NCBI RefSeq assembly: GCF_005434965.1
Contig: NZ_SKCI01000001.1
Location: forward strand, 1,448,952-1,512,951
Reading direction: 5' to 3'
DNA from: Marimonas lutisalis
GTDB lineage: Bacteria > Pseudomonadota > Alphaproteobacteria > Rhodobacterales > Rhodobacteraceae
Length of the DNA: 64,000 bases
Part shown: positions 26,465 to 34,905 of the stretch, in pieces
Position numbering within the stretch: the stretch's first letter is position 1
Layout: each line of letters starts with the position of its first letter
Notes under the pieces: generated by a model
Told to the model about the DNA's origin: nothing
Databases searched by the model: none
What the model saw: only the letters and a program-made list of their open reading frames with translations
Made by a program: the position numbers and the translations under genes

Positions 26465-27555
26465 TCCGGAGCGCTGATCTCGCCGCCGCCAACGGCGGCA
26501 CGGACACCCGTGGTCGACCGGCATGATGTCGGCAAACCGCGTGCTACACGAACCGCGAGATAGGCAAACGCCTGCGCTTCCAGCATGTCACCGTCGAGTC
26601 CGACCTCTTCGACCGGGATAACCGGACAATCAAGTGCTGCCGCCAGCATCTTCATCATTACCGGGTTCTTGCGACCGCCGCCTGTTACAAGCAACTTTTC
26701 AGGTGCAGTCGGGCAATGCTCCATGGCCCTGAGAACAGCCGCCGCCGCCATGCCGGTAAGTGTGGCCGCGGCATCAGCATCGTTCAACTCCCGAACCAGA
26801 TCAATCATGTCTGCGAATGCATCGCGATCCAGTGACTTGGGCGGCAATTTGAAAAAATAGGCGTCATCCAGAAACAGTTCCAAGGCGCCAGTCTCAACCT
26901 TCCCTTTTCGCGCAAGCACACCGTCGCGATCGCACTCCAACCCAAGCCTTTCCTGAACGAGATCATTGATCGGCGCGTTGGCTGGACCGGTGTCAAAAGC
27001 CAGCAGCGCGCCTTCCTCCTCGGGCGACGTCTTGGCGGGATCGACCCAGGTGATGTTCCCCACGCCGCCCAGATTGAGAAACGCCAGAGGTTCTGTCGCG
27101 CCAATATATTGCGCGCAGGCGAAATGGAAGAACGGTGCCAAGGGCGCTCCTTCCCCCCCAAGACGCACATCCGCGGTTCTGAAATCCCAGACGACGGGGC
27201 TTCCCAGTTCTTGGGCAAGGCGCGCACCATTCCCGATCTGATGCGTTCCGCGCCCGCGCGGGTCATGTGCGACCGTCTGACCATGAAACCCAACGATGTC
27301 GATCTCGGCAAACTTGCCGAGAACCTCCACGTGGGCCTGCTCGACGATCTGTTCCGCTGCGCTGAGATCACTTTCGAACCATTTGCCCAGGGCCGCACGC
27401 AATACCTTCCGTTCGGTCTCTGAATAGGGTCGATAGGCGCTGTCTCCGAACCCGAAAATTGCCCGTCCATCCGTTTCAACGACGGCGGCATCGACACCGT
27501 CGAGTGAGGTTCCGCTCATCGCGCCCAATGCCCGTACCTTGCCAGCCTTCAACAT
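26461..27555 (-). CDS. anmK: Anhydro-N-acetylmuramic acid kinase
   Basis: Phosphorylates and opens anhydroMurNAc during cell-wall recycling. 364 residues of the ASKHA fold: [16 protein letters not shown] at the N-terminus, [40 protein letters not shown] and VTGGGRKNP. The ATG at 27555 follows AAGGAAAAGTCC. Divergent from tyrS with only 61 bp between starts, so their promoters must be adjacent or overlapping. Confidence 0.95.
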   Translation of the reverse strand: MLKAGKVRALGAMSGTSLDGVDAAVVETDGRAIFGFGDSAYRPYSETERKVLRAALGKWFESDLSAAEQIVEQAHVEVLGKFAEIDIVGFHGQTVAHDPRGRGTHQIGNGARLAQELGSPVVWDFRTADVRLGGEGAPLAPFFHFACAQYIGATEPLAFLNLGGVGNITWVDPAKTSPEEEGALLAFDTGPANAPINDLVQERLGLECDRDGVLARKGKVETGALELFLDDAYFFKLPPKSLDRDAFADMIDLVRELNDADAAATLTGMAAAAVLRAMEHCPTAPEKLLVTGGGRKNPVMMKMLAAALDCPVIPVEEVGLDGDMLEAQAFAYLAVRVARGLPTSCRSTTGVRAAVGGGEISAPD

Positions 27556-27616
27556 GGACTTTTCCTTCTGCCGCGCCCGCCCTATACAGGCGCGCAAACA
27601 TTACGGGACAAAGCCA

Positions 27617-28873
27617 ATGACCTACCACCCCAAATCGGATTTCATGCGTGTCATGATCGAGCGCGGCTTCCTTGCCGATTGCACCGATTACCAGGGCCTT
27701 GACGAGGCACTGAGCAAGGGTGTCGTGCCGGGATATATCGGCTTTGATGCAACGGCCAAATCCCTGCATGTCGGCTCGCTCATACAGATCATGATGCTGC
27801 GCTGGCTGCAGAAGACCGGCCACAAACCCATCACGCTCATGGGGGGCGGCACCACCAAGGTGGGTGACCCGTCGTTTCGCGCGGATGAGCGCCCTTTGCT
27901 GACGCCGGAACAGATCGACGACAACATCGCCGGCATCAAGCAGGTTTTTGCGGCTTACATCGATTACGAAAGCGACACCGCCAATTGCGCACTGATGCTC
28001 AATAATGCGGAGTGGCTGGACGATCTGAACTACCTGGATTTCCTGCGCGATATCGGGCGGCATTTCAGCGTCAACCGCATGCTTTCTTTCGAGTCCGTCA
28101 AGTCGCGCCTGGACCGCGAGCAAAGCCTGAGTTTTCTCGAGTTCAACTACATGATCCTTCAGGCTTACGACTTTCTCGAGCTCAACCGCCGATATGGGTG
28201 CCTGCTTCAAATGGGCGGGTCGGATCAGTGGGGCAATATCGTCAACGGTATCGACCTGACTCGGCGTGTGCTCGACCACGAGGTCTATGGCCTGACATCA
28301 CCTTTGTTGACGACCTCGGATGGGAAGAAGATGGGCAAGAGCCAGCACGGCGCCGTGTGGCTCAACGCGGAAATGCTGAGCTCCTATGAGTTCTGGCAGT
28401 TCTGGCGCAACACGACAGATGCTGATGTTGGCCGGTTCCTGAAACTCTACACCGAGATGCCCGTGGACGAGTGCGAACGATTAGGTGCGCTTGCAGGTGC
28501 CGAGATCAATGAAGCCAAGATCACACTCGCCAATGAAGTCACGGCGCTGCTGCATGGCCGAGAGGCGGCGGAGGCCGCAGAAGCAACGGCGCGCGACGTT
28601 TTCGAAAAAGGCGGCGTCGGTGACGATTTGCCGACACTTGAACTTACGCCGGAAGAAATCGGGGATGGCATATCGGCGGCGCAGTTGATTGTTCGCTCGG
28701 GCCTTGTGAATTCTGGGAAAGAAGCAAAGCGACTGATAGCGGAACATGGTGCGCGTATCGATGACCAGCCCCTCACGGATCCGGGGCTCATGTTCGACGT
28801 CGAAGCATTGGCTGCACCAATCAAGCTCTCGGCCGGAAAAAAGCGGCACGCAATCGTAAAGATCGCGGAGTAA
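27617..28873 (+). CDS. tyrS: Tyrosyl-tRNA synthetase
   Basis: Class I synthetase charging tRNA-Tyr. 418 residues: the HIGH-type motif appears as SLHVGSL, the KMSKS-type loop as KMGKS (in [18 protein letters not shown]), and the C-terminal ~65 residues are the S4 RNA-binding domain ([29 protein letters not shown]). The ATG at 27617 gives MTYHPKSDF; in-frame ATGs upstream would extend into the promoter shared with anmK. Confidence 0.97.
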   Translation: MTYHPKSDFMRVMIERGFLADCTDYQGLDEALSKGVVPGYIGFDATAKSLHVGSLIQIMMLRWLQKTGHKPITLMGGGTTKVGDPSFRADERPLLTPEQIDDNIAGIKQVFAAYIDYESDTANCALMLNNAEWLDDLNYLDFLRDIGRHFSVNRMLSFESVKSRLDREQSLSFLEFNYMILQAYDFLELNRRYGCLLQMGGSDQWGNIVNGIDLTRRVLDHEVYGLTSPLLTTSDGKKMGKSQHGAVWLNAEMLSSYEFWQFWRNTTDADVGRFLKLYTEMPVDECERLGALAGAEINEAKITLANEVTALLHGREAAEAAEATARDVFEKGGVGDDLPTLELTPEEIGDGISAAQLIVRSGLVNSGKEAKRLIAEHGARIDDQPLTDPGLMFDVEALAAPIKLSAGKKRHAIVKIAE

Positions 28874-28880
28874 GTCCGGC

Positions 28881-30206
28881 TCAGCCCCCGCTGCGGCGGG
28901 ACAAAGGTCTTATTTTCAAACGGGTGACACGGTTTTCCTTGCGCGCAACAACCTCGAAGCGGAAGCCGTGGAATGAAAACACCTGCCCCACAGCAGGGAT
29001 CATCTGCGCATCGTGAATGACAAGGCCTGCGACCGTATTGGCATGCTCGTCCGGCAGGTTCCAATCCGTTGCCCGGTTCAGATCGCGAATCGTCATCGCT
29101 CCGTCGACCAGGAATTGGCCGTCATCGCTTTTTCGGATCGCGTGCTCGGCATCCGGGTCGAACTCGTCCGTGATCTCGCCAACGATCTCTTCAAGGATAT
29201 CCTCAAGGGTGATCAACCCCTGCAGCGAACCGTATTCATCGACGACCAATGCGAAATGCGTCCGGCGTCTCAGAAACTGGCGCATCTGATCGTCGAGCGT
29301 CGTCGTTTCGGGCACGAAATAGGGTTTCATGACCACGTCGGCAATCTTGAAATCGGCCAGTCCATCCGGTGACGCCGATGGGCCGAACATCAGCTTGTGC
29401 ATGCCGCGCAGAAGGTCCTTTGCATGCACCACACCGATGATGTTGTCCGGATCGTCCCGAAAGACAGGAAGGCGCGTGTGATTGCTTTCAAGGCACTGCG
29501 CAAGGATCGCCTCAGGGTCTGTGTCGGCATCGATCATCTCGATCTGCGAACGGTGCAACATGATTTCTTCGACCGCGCGTTCGCCCAGATCAAGCGCGCC
29601 AAGAATCCTGTCGCGGTCTTCTTTCTCGACAACGCCCTCGGAATGCCCAAGATACAGCGCACCCGCGATCTCTTCGCGAACCGCGAGGATGTGACTGTCG
29701 GGGTCCGTTTTCACGCCGAAAACGCCCAGTACGCGACGCACGAGCCAGCGCACCGCACTGACGATCGGCGAAAAAAACGTGATCAAGACCTGGATTGGCC
29801 GTGCAACAAGGCTTGCCGCGGCCTCCGCGTTGGTGATCGCATATGTCTTTGGCAGCACCTCGGCGAAAATCAGAACCAGAAGCGTCATTACCAGCGTTGC
29901 CAATGCCACACCGCTTTCGCCGAAAACGCGCGTGAACAAGGCTGTTGCCAGCGACGCGGCGAGAATGTTCACCAAGTTATTTCCAAGGAGAACCGAGCCG
30001 ATCAGCCGCTCATTGTCCTTGGTAATCTCGAGCGCTCGCTCTGCCCCGCGCGACCCCTTGTCGGCGCGCGAACGCAGTTTGCCGCGCGACGCCGCCGTCA
30101 GCGCCGTTTCGCTGCCTGAAAAAAAACCAGACAAGATTAGCAGCAGGAATATTGCGGCGGTTGTGATCCAGAAGGCTCCGTCAACCACGGCGTCGGAAGG
30201 TTCCAT
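28881..30206 (-). CDS. CNNM/HlyC-CorC-type membrane protein with CBS domains
   Basis: 441 residues. N-terminal DUF21/CNNM domain with about four hydrophobic helices (ITTAAIFLLLILSGFFSGSETALTAAS is typical), a central CBS pair (MLHRSQIEMIDADTD..., then FRDDPDNIIGVVHAKDLLRG and LVVDEYGSLQGLITLEDILEEIVGEI), and a C-terminal CorC/HlyC domain. Relatives are implicated in Mg2+/Co2+ efflux; the cation here is inferred. Convergent with tyrS (7 bp). The next gene upstream is xerD, on the same strand. Confidence 0.92.
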   Translation of the reverse strand: MEPSDAVVDGAFWITTAAIFLLLILSGFFSGSETALTAASRGKLRSRADKGSRGAERALEITKDNERLIGSVLLGNNLVNILAASLATALFTRVFGESGVALATLVMTLLVLIFAEVLPKTYAITNAEAAASLVARPIQVLITFFSPIVSAVRWLVRRVLGVFGVKTDPDSHILAVREEIAGALYLGHSEGVVEKEDRDRILGALDLGERAVEEIMLHRSQIEMIDADTDPEAILAQCLESNHTRLPVFRDDPDNIIGVVHAKDLLRGMHKLMFGPSASPDGLADFKIADVVMKPYFVPETTTLDDQMRQFLRRRTHFALVVDEYGSLQGLITLEDILEEIVGEITDEFDPDAEHAIRKSDDGQFLVDGAMTIRDLNRATDWNLPDEHANTVAGLVIHDAQMIPAVGQVFSFHGFRFEVVARKENRVTRLKIRPLSRRSGG

Positions 30207-30286
30207 TGTCCCAGATATTTGTTGCTTACGCTGCTTTCGTTATGGGGGCGCAGGAGCCGCTCTTCAAGGCCCTGACTCAAATTCGT

Positions 30287-31222
30287 CTAGTCCTCGCTCC
30301 CCGGCCGGGACAATGGATGATGCTCGAGCACAAGCTCGCGCAGGCGTTCATCAAGAACATGGGTATAAATCTCGGTTGTCGCGACGTCGGCATGCCCCAG
30401 CATCACTTGGATCGATCGCAGGTCTGCACCGCCTGCCAGAAGATGCGTGGCAAACGCATGGCGCAACGTGTGCGGCGTCACTTTGGCGGGTGAAATTCCA
30501 GCAGCGACTGCGAGCTCTTTGATAAGCAGATAAAAGCGATGACGTGTCAGATGCCCGGTTTTGCCATGGGAGGGGAACAGAAAGCGTGACACAGGCTTAC
30601 CGGTCTTTTGACGCAATTCCTGTATCTTATCCCGTTCGGTGAGCCATTCAGCCAACGCAGCCCTTGCCGGAGGCGACAACGGCACCATCCGCTCCTTTCC
30701 GCCCTTCCCCATCACCAGAAGCATTCGCGGATCACCCCGCGCCGCGGAGACCTGAAGTGACACGAGTTCGCTGACCCGCATGCCCGTGGCGTAGAGAAGC
30801 TCGATCAAGCACGTGTTGCGCAATCGGTCCGAAAGCATGCGTCCATGGCTGCGGGATACGGCAAGAAGGCTATCGACCTCTGCATGGCTCAAAGTCTTGG
30901 GAAGGCGCTTGCTGCGGCCCGGGCCGCGGATTTCGATGGCAGGGTTATCGCCGCGCCAACCTTCTTCAAAGGCGAAGCGATATAGCTGCTTGATCGCAGA
31001 AAGCCGCCGCGCTCGCGTGGATTTCGCTAGCCCTTCGTTTTCGCAATCCACAAGAAACGCCTCGATATCGTGACGCGTTGCATCCGCCGGACTTGCGTTC
31101 TTTCGAGCGAGCCACGCTTCGAATGCCTCCAAATCCCGGCCATAGGCCAAAAGCGTGTTTTCCGCAGCGCCCAGTTCGGCGGCTTGGGCTTCCAGGAAAG
31201 GAGGTATCCAACTACGCGCCAT
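30287..31222 (-). CDS. xerD: Tyrosine recombinase XerD
   Basis: Resolves chromosome dimers at dif with XerC and FtsK. 311 residues: N-terminal SAM-like core-binding domain (LGAAENTLLAYGRDLEAFEAWL) and C-terminal catalytic domain with Arg in YATGMRVSELVSL, Lys in GKGGKERMVPL, HTLRHAFATHLL, LGHADVATTEIYTHV and the nucleophilic Tyr. Start ATG at 31222 lies 1 base after the stop of the upstream gene, so the two are probably coupled. XerD rather than XerC is chosen from overall similarity and is less certain than the recombinase call. Confidence 0.9.
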   Translation of the reverse strand: MARSWIPPFLEAQAAELGAAENTLLAYGRDLEAFEAWLARKNASPADATRHDIEAFLVDCENEGLAKSTRARRLSAIKQLYRFAFEEGWRGDNPAIEIRGPGRSKRLPKTLSHAEVDSLLAVSRSHGRMLSDRLRNTCLIELLYATGMRVSELVSLQVSAARGDPRMLLVMGKGGKERMVPLSPPARAALAEWLTERDKIQELRQKTGKPVSRFLFPSHGKTGHLTRHRFYLLIKELAVAAGISPAKVTPHTLRHAFATHLLAGGADLRSIQVMLGHADVATTEIYTHVLDERLRELVLEHHPLSRPGSED

Positions 31223-31223
31223 T

Positions 31224-32771
31224 CTAGCCGCCCTGATTGAGCAGCATGAGCTGCAAACTCGCACGACGCGCGGTATCCTCGAGTCCCAGAGCTCTCAGGC
31301 CGCGCAATCCGTCCTCGATATCTGAAAAGTTTCCTGATGCACCGCTTGTTACCAAAGCCATGGCACGCAAGATCGCCTCACCCAGTTTGTCCTGCTCCAG
31401 CAGTGGGACCAGCGTGTCTGGCATTGTGTTTTGGGTAAATGCCGCGCCAATGGTCCGCGCCAAAGGATCGTCGGGAATGCTTTCAGGTGGCTGTCCGCTT
31501 GCCAGCGCTGCCAAAAAAGCGTCGTCCGGGACGGACAGATCGAGCCGCGCCGCTTGTTCTTCATACTCAGACGAGAGTAGACCAATCGCCTTGGCGATGT
31601 TGCCGGCCTCGCCGGTTATTGGAAGCCGGATTAGAGAGACCGCGTAGAACCTTGCGAAAGGAACCTCGAGATGCACCGACTGCATCGCTTTCCACGCCCT
31701 GGGCAAGCTTGATGCAACGGCGCCCGGATCGCCCGACCTTATTGCCGTATCGAAGCGCTGAATCGCCTCTACGCGGTCCCATATTCCGCCCGATGCCGCC
31801 GGATGCCGCGCAGTGTAGAAATCAACCAGGCGGTTCTCGGACAAGGCACCAGTGCGTGTTAGGCGCTCGGCGGCTTCAAGCTCGGCCTTCCAACCCGCTG
31901 TATCGTTCAAATCGGCCATTGCGTAGGCTCTCGGCAGACTACCAGTCGGAAGCCGACGACCTGCAGCCTCAAATAGCCGAAAGACAAGCGGTGAAGTGGA
32001 TGCGGGCGGCGGCAGTTCAGGCGAAGTTTCGACAAGCTCAGGATCAAGAAATTGTGCCAGCAGGCTGGCTTCCAACGGTTCGAGCAGGTCAAGCGCCATT
32101 GCGCTCTCCAGAGTCAACGCTGCTGCGTTCCAGTCTCCGCCGCGTGCCGTGCAATAGATGCGCGCCGCAGGGTCCTTTGAAACAAAGGGCTTTCGGTTCA
32201 GAGCGGCGCAGGCTTCGTCCTCGACTCCGAGAAGAAGGCTAACGTCAAACCAGATGGAAAAAAGCTCAGGCGTTTCGGGCCCGGCGCGTTGCAGCAGGGC
32301 GTGGGCCGGTTCAACTGCACCAAGCTGAAGCAGTTTTTCGATCCGGGCCTCCAAGAGGCTGTGGTCCGTTCCGGCATCGACCGGCGGCTCGGCTTCGGCA
32401 AGAAGCAAGGTGTAAAGAAGCGATTGCATCGCCGGCAAACCCAGCGTGTCTTGCGCATGAATGGCTCGCACAAGATCCTCGGTCTCGCTGGCAAACCATA
32501 ACGAAGATGGCAGACCGGTAACGTTCGCAGGCAACAATCCGACGGCATCTGCGGACAATTCGCCGAGAGTCTGAACCGTCACTTGGGGAGTAACGGCCGA
32601 TTCCGTGACCGGCGGTTCCTCTCCTGCGAGCGGAGCCGCACGAGGCACAATACGTGTCGTCAGGGGAACCGGGTTTGACAGCCAATCTATCGCGGAAAGA
32701 GGCTCCTGCGCCTCTACCGAAACCGGCAGCACGGCTGCGACAATCAGGGCTCTAGTTTGTATCCAATTCAA
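31224..32771 (-). CDS. Exported protein of unknown function
   Basis: About 515 residues. The likely start is TTG at 32771, giving a short basic n-region (NWIQTR), a hydrophobic stretch (ALIVAAVLPVSV) and an AQ cleavage region; ATGs at 32843 and 32837 are alternatives but would lie within the upstream small gene. The mature part is Ala/Leu-rich, helical and repetitive in a tetratricopeptide-like way (LLQLGAVEPAHALLQRAGPETPELFSIWF; ARIYCTARGGDWNAAALTLESAM), suggesting a periplasmic scaffold. No catalytic motif seen. It overlaps the upstream small membrane gene by 20 bp and ends 1 base before xerD. Confidence 0.75.
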   Translation of the reverse strand: MNWIQTRALIVAAVLPVSVEAQEPLSAIDWLSNPVPLTTRIVPRAAPLAGEEPPVTESAVTPQVTVQTLGELSADAVGLLPANVTGLPSSLWFASETEDLVRAIHAQDTLGLPAMQSLLYTLLLAEAEPPVDAGTDHSLLEARIEKLLQLGAVEPAHALLQRAGPETPELFSIWFDVSLLLGVEDEACAALNRKPFVSKDPAARIYCTARGGDWNAAALTLESAMALDLLEPLEASLLAQFLDPELVETSPELPPPASTSPLVFRLFEAAGRRLPTGSLPRAYAMADLNDTAGWKAELEAAERLTRTGALSENRLVDFYTARHPAASGGIWDRVEAIQRFDTAIRSGDPGAVASSLPRAWKAMQSVHLEVPFARFYAVSLIRLPITGEAGNIAKAIGLLSSEYEEQAARLDLSVPDDAFLAALASGQPPESIPDDPLARTIGAAFTQNTMPDTLVPLLEQDKLGEAILRAMALVTSGASGNFSDIEDGLRGLRALGLEDTARRASLQLMLLNQGG

Positions 32772-32901
32772 TGACTTGACGAATCTCTTGCTCGGGCGGT
32801 GAAAAGTCGGCGCCGAAGAACGGTCCAAGATAAGCATAGGCAATCAAAGCAATCACCGCAAGAATTGCCAGTATAAACAGCCACTTGATGATGCGTCCCA
32901 T
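32752..32901 (-). CDS. Small single-pass membrane protein
   Basis: 49 codons from ATG at 32901 to TAG at 32752. Product begins MGRIIKWLFILAILAVIALI, continues AYAYLGPFFGADFSPPEQ and ends EIRQVIELDTN: a Lys/Arg-flanked helix followed by a short polar, acidic tail. I believe similar tiny proteins recur in Rhodobacteraceae at this place next to aroK, but cannot check. It is divergent from aroK across 123 bp and probably the first gene of an operon with the exported protein and xerD. Confidence 0.75.
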   Translation of the reverse strand: MGRIIKWLFILAILAVIALIAYAYLGPFFGADFSPPEQEIRQVIELDTN

Positions 32902-33024
32902 GTTAAGCCTGCCTGCGTTTTGCCTGTTTTGACCAAGTTATAACTGGCCTTTTCGCCAAGATCACGTCATTCAGGCGACATTGGGAAAATATGGCAGGCG
33001 CGCGCCTATGGTAGCGCAGAGAAC

Positions 33025-33576
33025 ATGGGCTGGCAGGTCGACAAGACAATCGTGATGGTGGGTATGATGGGCGCGGGTAAGACAGCGATCGGTCGGGCCC
33101 TTGCCGCCATTCTGGATGTTCCTTTTCTTGACTCGGACGCCGAAATCGAACGTGCCGCGAACATGTCCATTGCAGAAATATTCGAGCGAGATGGCGAGGC
33201 ATTTTTCCGCGACAAAGAGAGCCAGGTCATCAGCCGGCTTCTGGATGCGCCGCAAAAGGGAGTATTGTCGACCGGTGGTGGCGCGTTCTTGGCTGAGGCA
33301 AACCGTGAAATGATTACGAAACGCGGTGTCTCCGTATGCCTGATGGCGGACATCGATTTGTTGTGGAACCGCGTGAAACACAAGCAATCCAGGCCTTTAC
33401 TACAGACAGCCGACCCACGCGCAACGCTTGAGGCACTGTATCGAAAGCGCGAGCCGATATACGAACAAGCCGACATCAAGGTGACGGCACGCCCCGAATA
33501 CTCGATTGATGAGATGGCAGCCAAGGTTCTGGAAGCATTGCGCGGCCGCCCTGACGTTCTGAAGGAAACGCCATGA
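33025..33576 (+). CDS. aroK: Shikimate kinase
   Basis: Phosphorylates shikimate at O3 in aromatic amino acid synthesis. 183 residues: Walker A GMMGAGKT (residues 13-20), substrate-binding DSDAEIE, FFRDKES with the conserved Arg, and STGGGAF. Start at 33025 is MGWQVDKTI. The stop overlaps aroB by 4 bp (ATGA), so aroK-aroB are coupled. Confidence 0.96.
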   Translation: MGWQVDKTIVMVGMMGAGKTAIGRALAAILDVPFLDSDAEIERAANMSIAEIFERDGEAFFRDKESQVISRLLDAPQKGVLSTGGGAFLAEANREMITKRGVSVCLMADIDLLWNRVKHKQSRPLLQTADPRATLEALYRKREPIYEQADIKVTARPEYSIDEMAAKVLEALRGRPDVLKETP

Positions 33577-34688
33577 GAGAGACCGTGCACGTGGCGCTTG
33601 GTGCGCGCGCCTATGACATCCACATCGGCCCCGGATTACTGCAGGATTCGGGAGCATTGATAGCCCCGCTGCTCAACCGGCCGCGCGTGGCGGTGATCAG
33701 CGATGAAAACGTGGCCGCGCTGCACCTGGAAACGCTGCGCAAAGGATTGAAAGAACACGATATTAGCATGGTGTCGATGACTTTGCCTTCAGGCGAGTCG
33801 ACCAAAAGCTGGCCGTACCTGACGCAAGCGGTTGAGTGGCTTCTGGACCAGCGTGTCGAACGACGGGATGTCGTGGTCGCCCTGGGCGGCGGAGTGATTG
33901 GAGACCTCGTCGGATTTGCAGCCGCGATATTGCGTCGGGGTGTTCGGTTCGTGCAGCTGCCGACATCGCTTCTGGCCCAGGTTGACAGTTCGGTAGGTGG
34001 CAAGACCGGAATCAACTCCCCCCATGGCAAGAACCTTATCGGCGCGTTTCATCAGCCGTCGCTTGTGCTCGCCGATACCTCGGTTCTGGAAACTCTCACG
34101 CCCCGTGATTTCCTCGCGGGTTACGGAGAGGTCGCCAAATACGGCCTTCTTGGCGATATGTCCTTTTTTCAATGGCTTGAGGAGCATGGTTCATCCATTT
34201 CAAGCGGCGACTTGTCAGCGCGTATCCATGCGGTCAAGCGCTCCTGCGAGATGAAGGCAGGGATCGTTGCGCGGGATGAGACCGAACAGGGGGAGCGGGC
34301 TTTGCTCAATTTAGGGCATACGTTTTGCCATGCTCTTGAGGCAGCGACCGGTTACTCGGACCGGCTGCTGCATGGCGAGGGCGTGGCGATCGGCTGCGCG
34401 CTGGCCTTCGAGGTGTCGGCCCGGATTGGGCTGTGCAGCCAGGAGGATCCCAGCCGTGTTCGCGCCCACCTTAAAGACATGAACATGAAGGCTGATCTAT
34501 CTGATATTCCGGGAAATCTTCCCGATGCCGATGCCCTGATCGAATTGATGAAACAGGACAAGAAAGTCACCGACGGGCGGATCAATTTCATCATGGCGCG
34601 TGGTATCGGCGAGGCTTTCGTGACGCCAGATGTGGATCTCGATGTGGTCCGAAACGTCCTGACCGAGCAACTTGCCGCCAAAGGTTAA
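33573..34688 (+). CDS. aroB: 3-dehydroquinate synthase
   Basis: Cyclises DAHP to dehydroquinate with NAD+ and a divalent metal. 371 residues; the signature block GGGVIGDLVGFAAAILRRG and VQLPTSLLAQVDSSVGGKTG is intact, and metal ligands occur in YGEVAKYG (Glu), LLNLGHTFCHALE (His) and LLHGEGVAIG (His). Last gene of the pair. Confidence 0.96.
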   Translation: MRETVHVALGARAYDIHIGPGLLQDSGALIAPLLNRPRVAVISDENVAALHLETLRKGLKEHDISMVSMTLPSGESTKSWPYLTQAVEWLLDQRVERRDVVVALGGGVIGDLVGFAAAILRRGVRFVQLPTSLLAQVDSSVGGKTGINSPHGKNLIGAFHQPSLVLADTSVLETLTPRDFLAGYGEVAKYGLLGDMSFFQWLEEHGSSISSGDLSARIHAVKRSCEMKAGIVARDETEQGERALLNLGHTFCHALEAATGYSDRLLHGEGVAIGCALAFEVSARIGLCSQEDPSRVRAHLKDMNMKADLSDIPGNLPDADALIELMKQDKKVTDGRINFIMARGIGEAFVTPDVDLDVVRNVLTEQLAAKG

Positions 34689-34710
34689 CGCCACCGCACG
34701 GTCGAAATCA

Positions 34711-34758
34711 CGGGGGGGGTGACATGCGTATGACTCCCGGCTGACATCCGGCTGCCGG
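34711..34758 (-). repeat. Dispersed intergenic repeat, copy B
   Basis: On the minus strand it reads CGGCAGCCGGATGTCAGCCG..., then ACGCATGTCACCCCCCCCG, matching the element at 11161-11206 except in a six-base centre and one T/A and one C-run difference. It lies 22 bp past the aroB stop, in the 217-bp gap before the convergent FAD oxidase gene. Confidence 0.7.
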
Positions 34759-34841
34759 GTGTAAATGACATGCGTTAACGCCCGTTAAGGTTAATGCACC
34801 GTCCGGCCTGCCTTCATCTGACCGGAAATACCTCGGGGGTT

Positions 34842-34858
34842 TGGGGGCAGCGCCCCCA
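34842..34858. terminator. GC hairpin between convergent genes
   Basis: TGGGGGCAGCGCCCCCA is an almost perfect palindrome placed 48 bp after the end of the minus-strand FAD oxidase and 154 bp after aroB. It lacks a long T run, so it may be a weak bidirectional terminator or simply a repeat-type palindrome common in Roseobacter spacers. Confidence 0.4.
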
Positions 34859-34905
34859 ATCATTCAAACCTGCGCGCCGCAGGCGCTCCGCAAGATCACC
34901 CCAAC

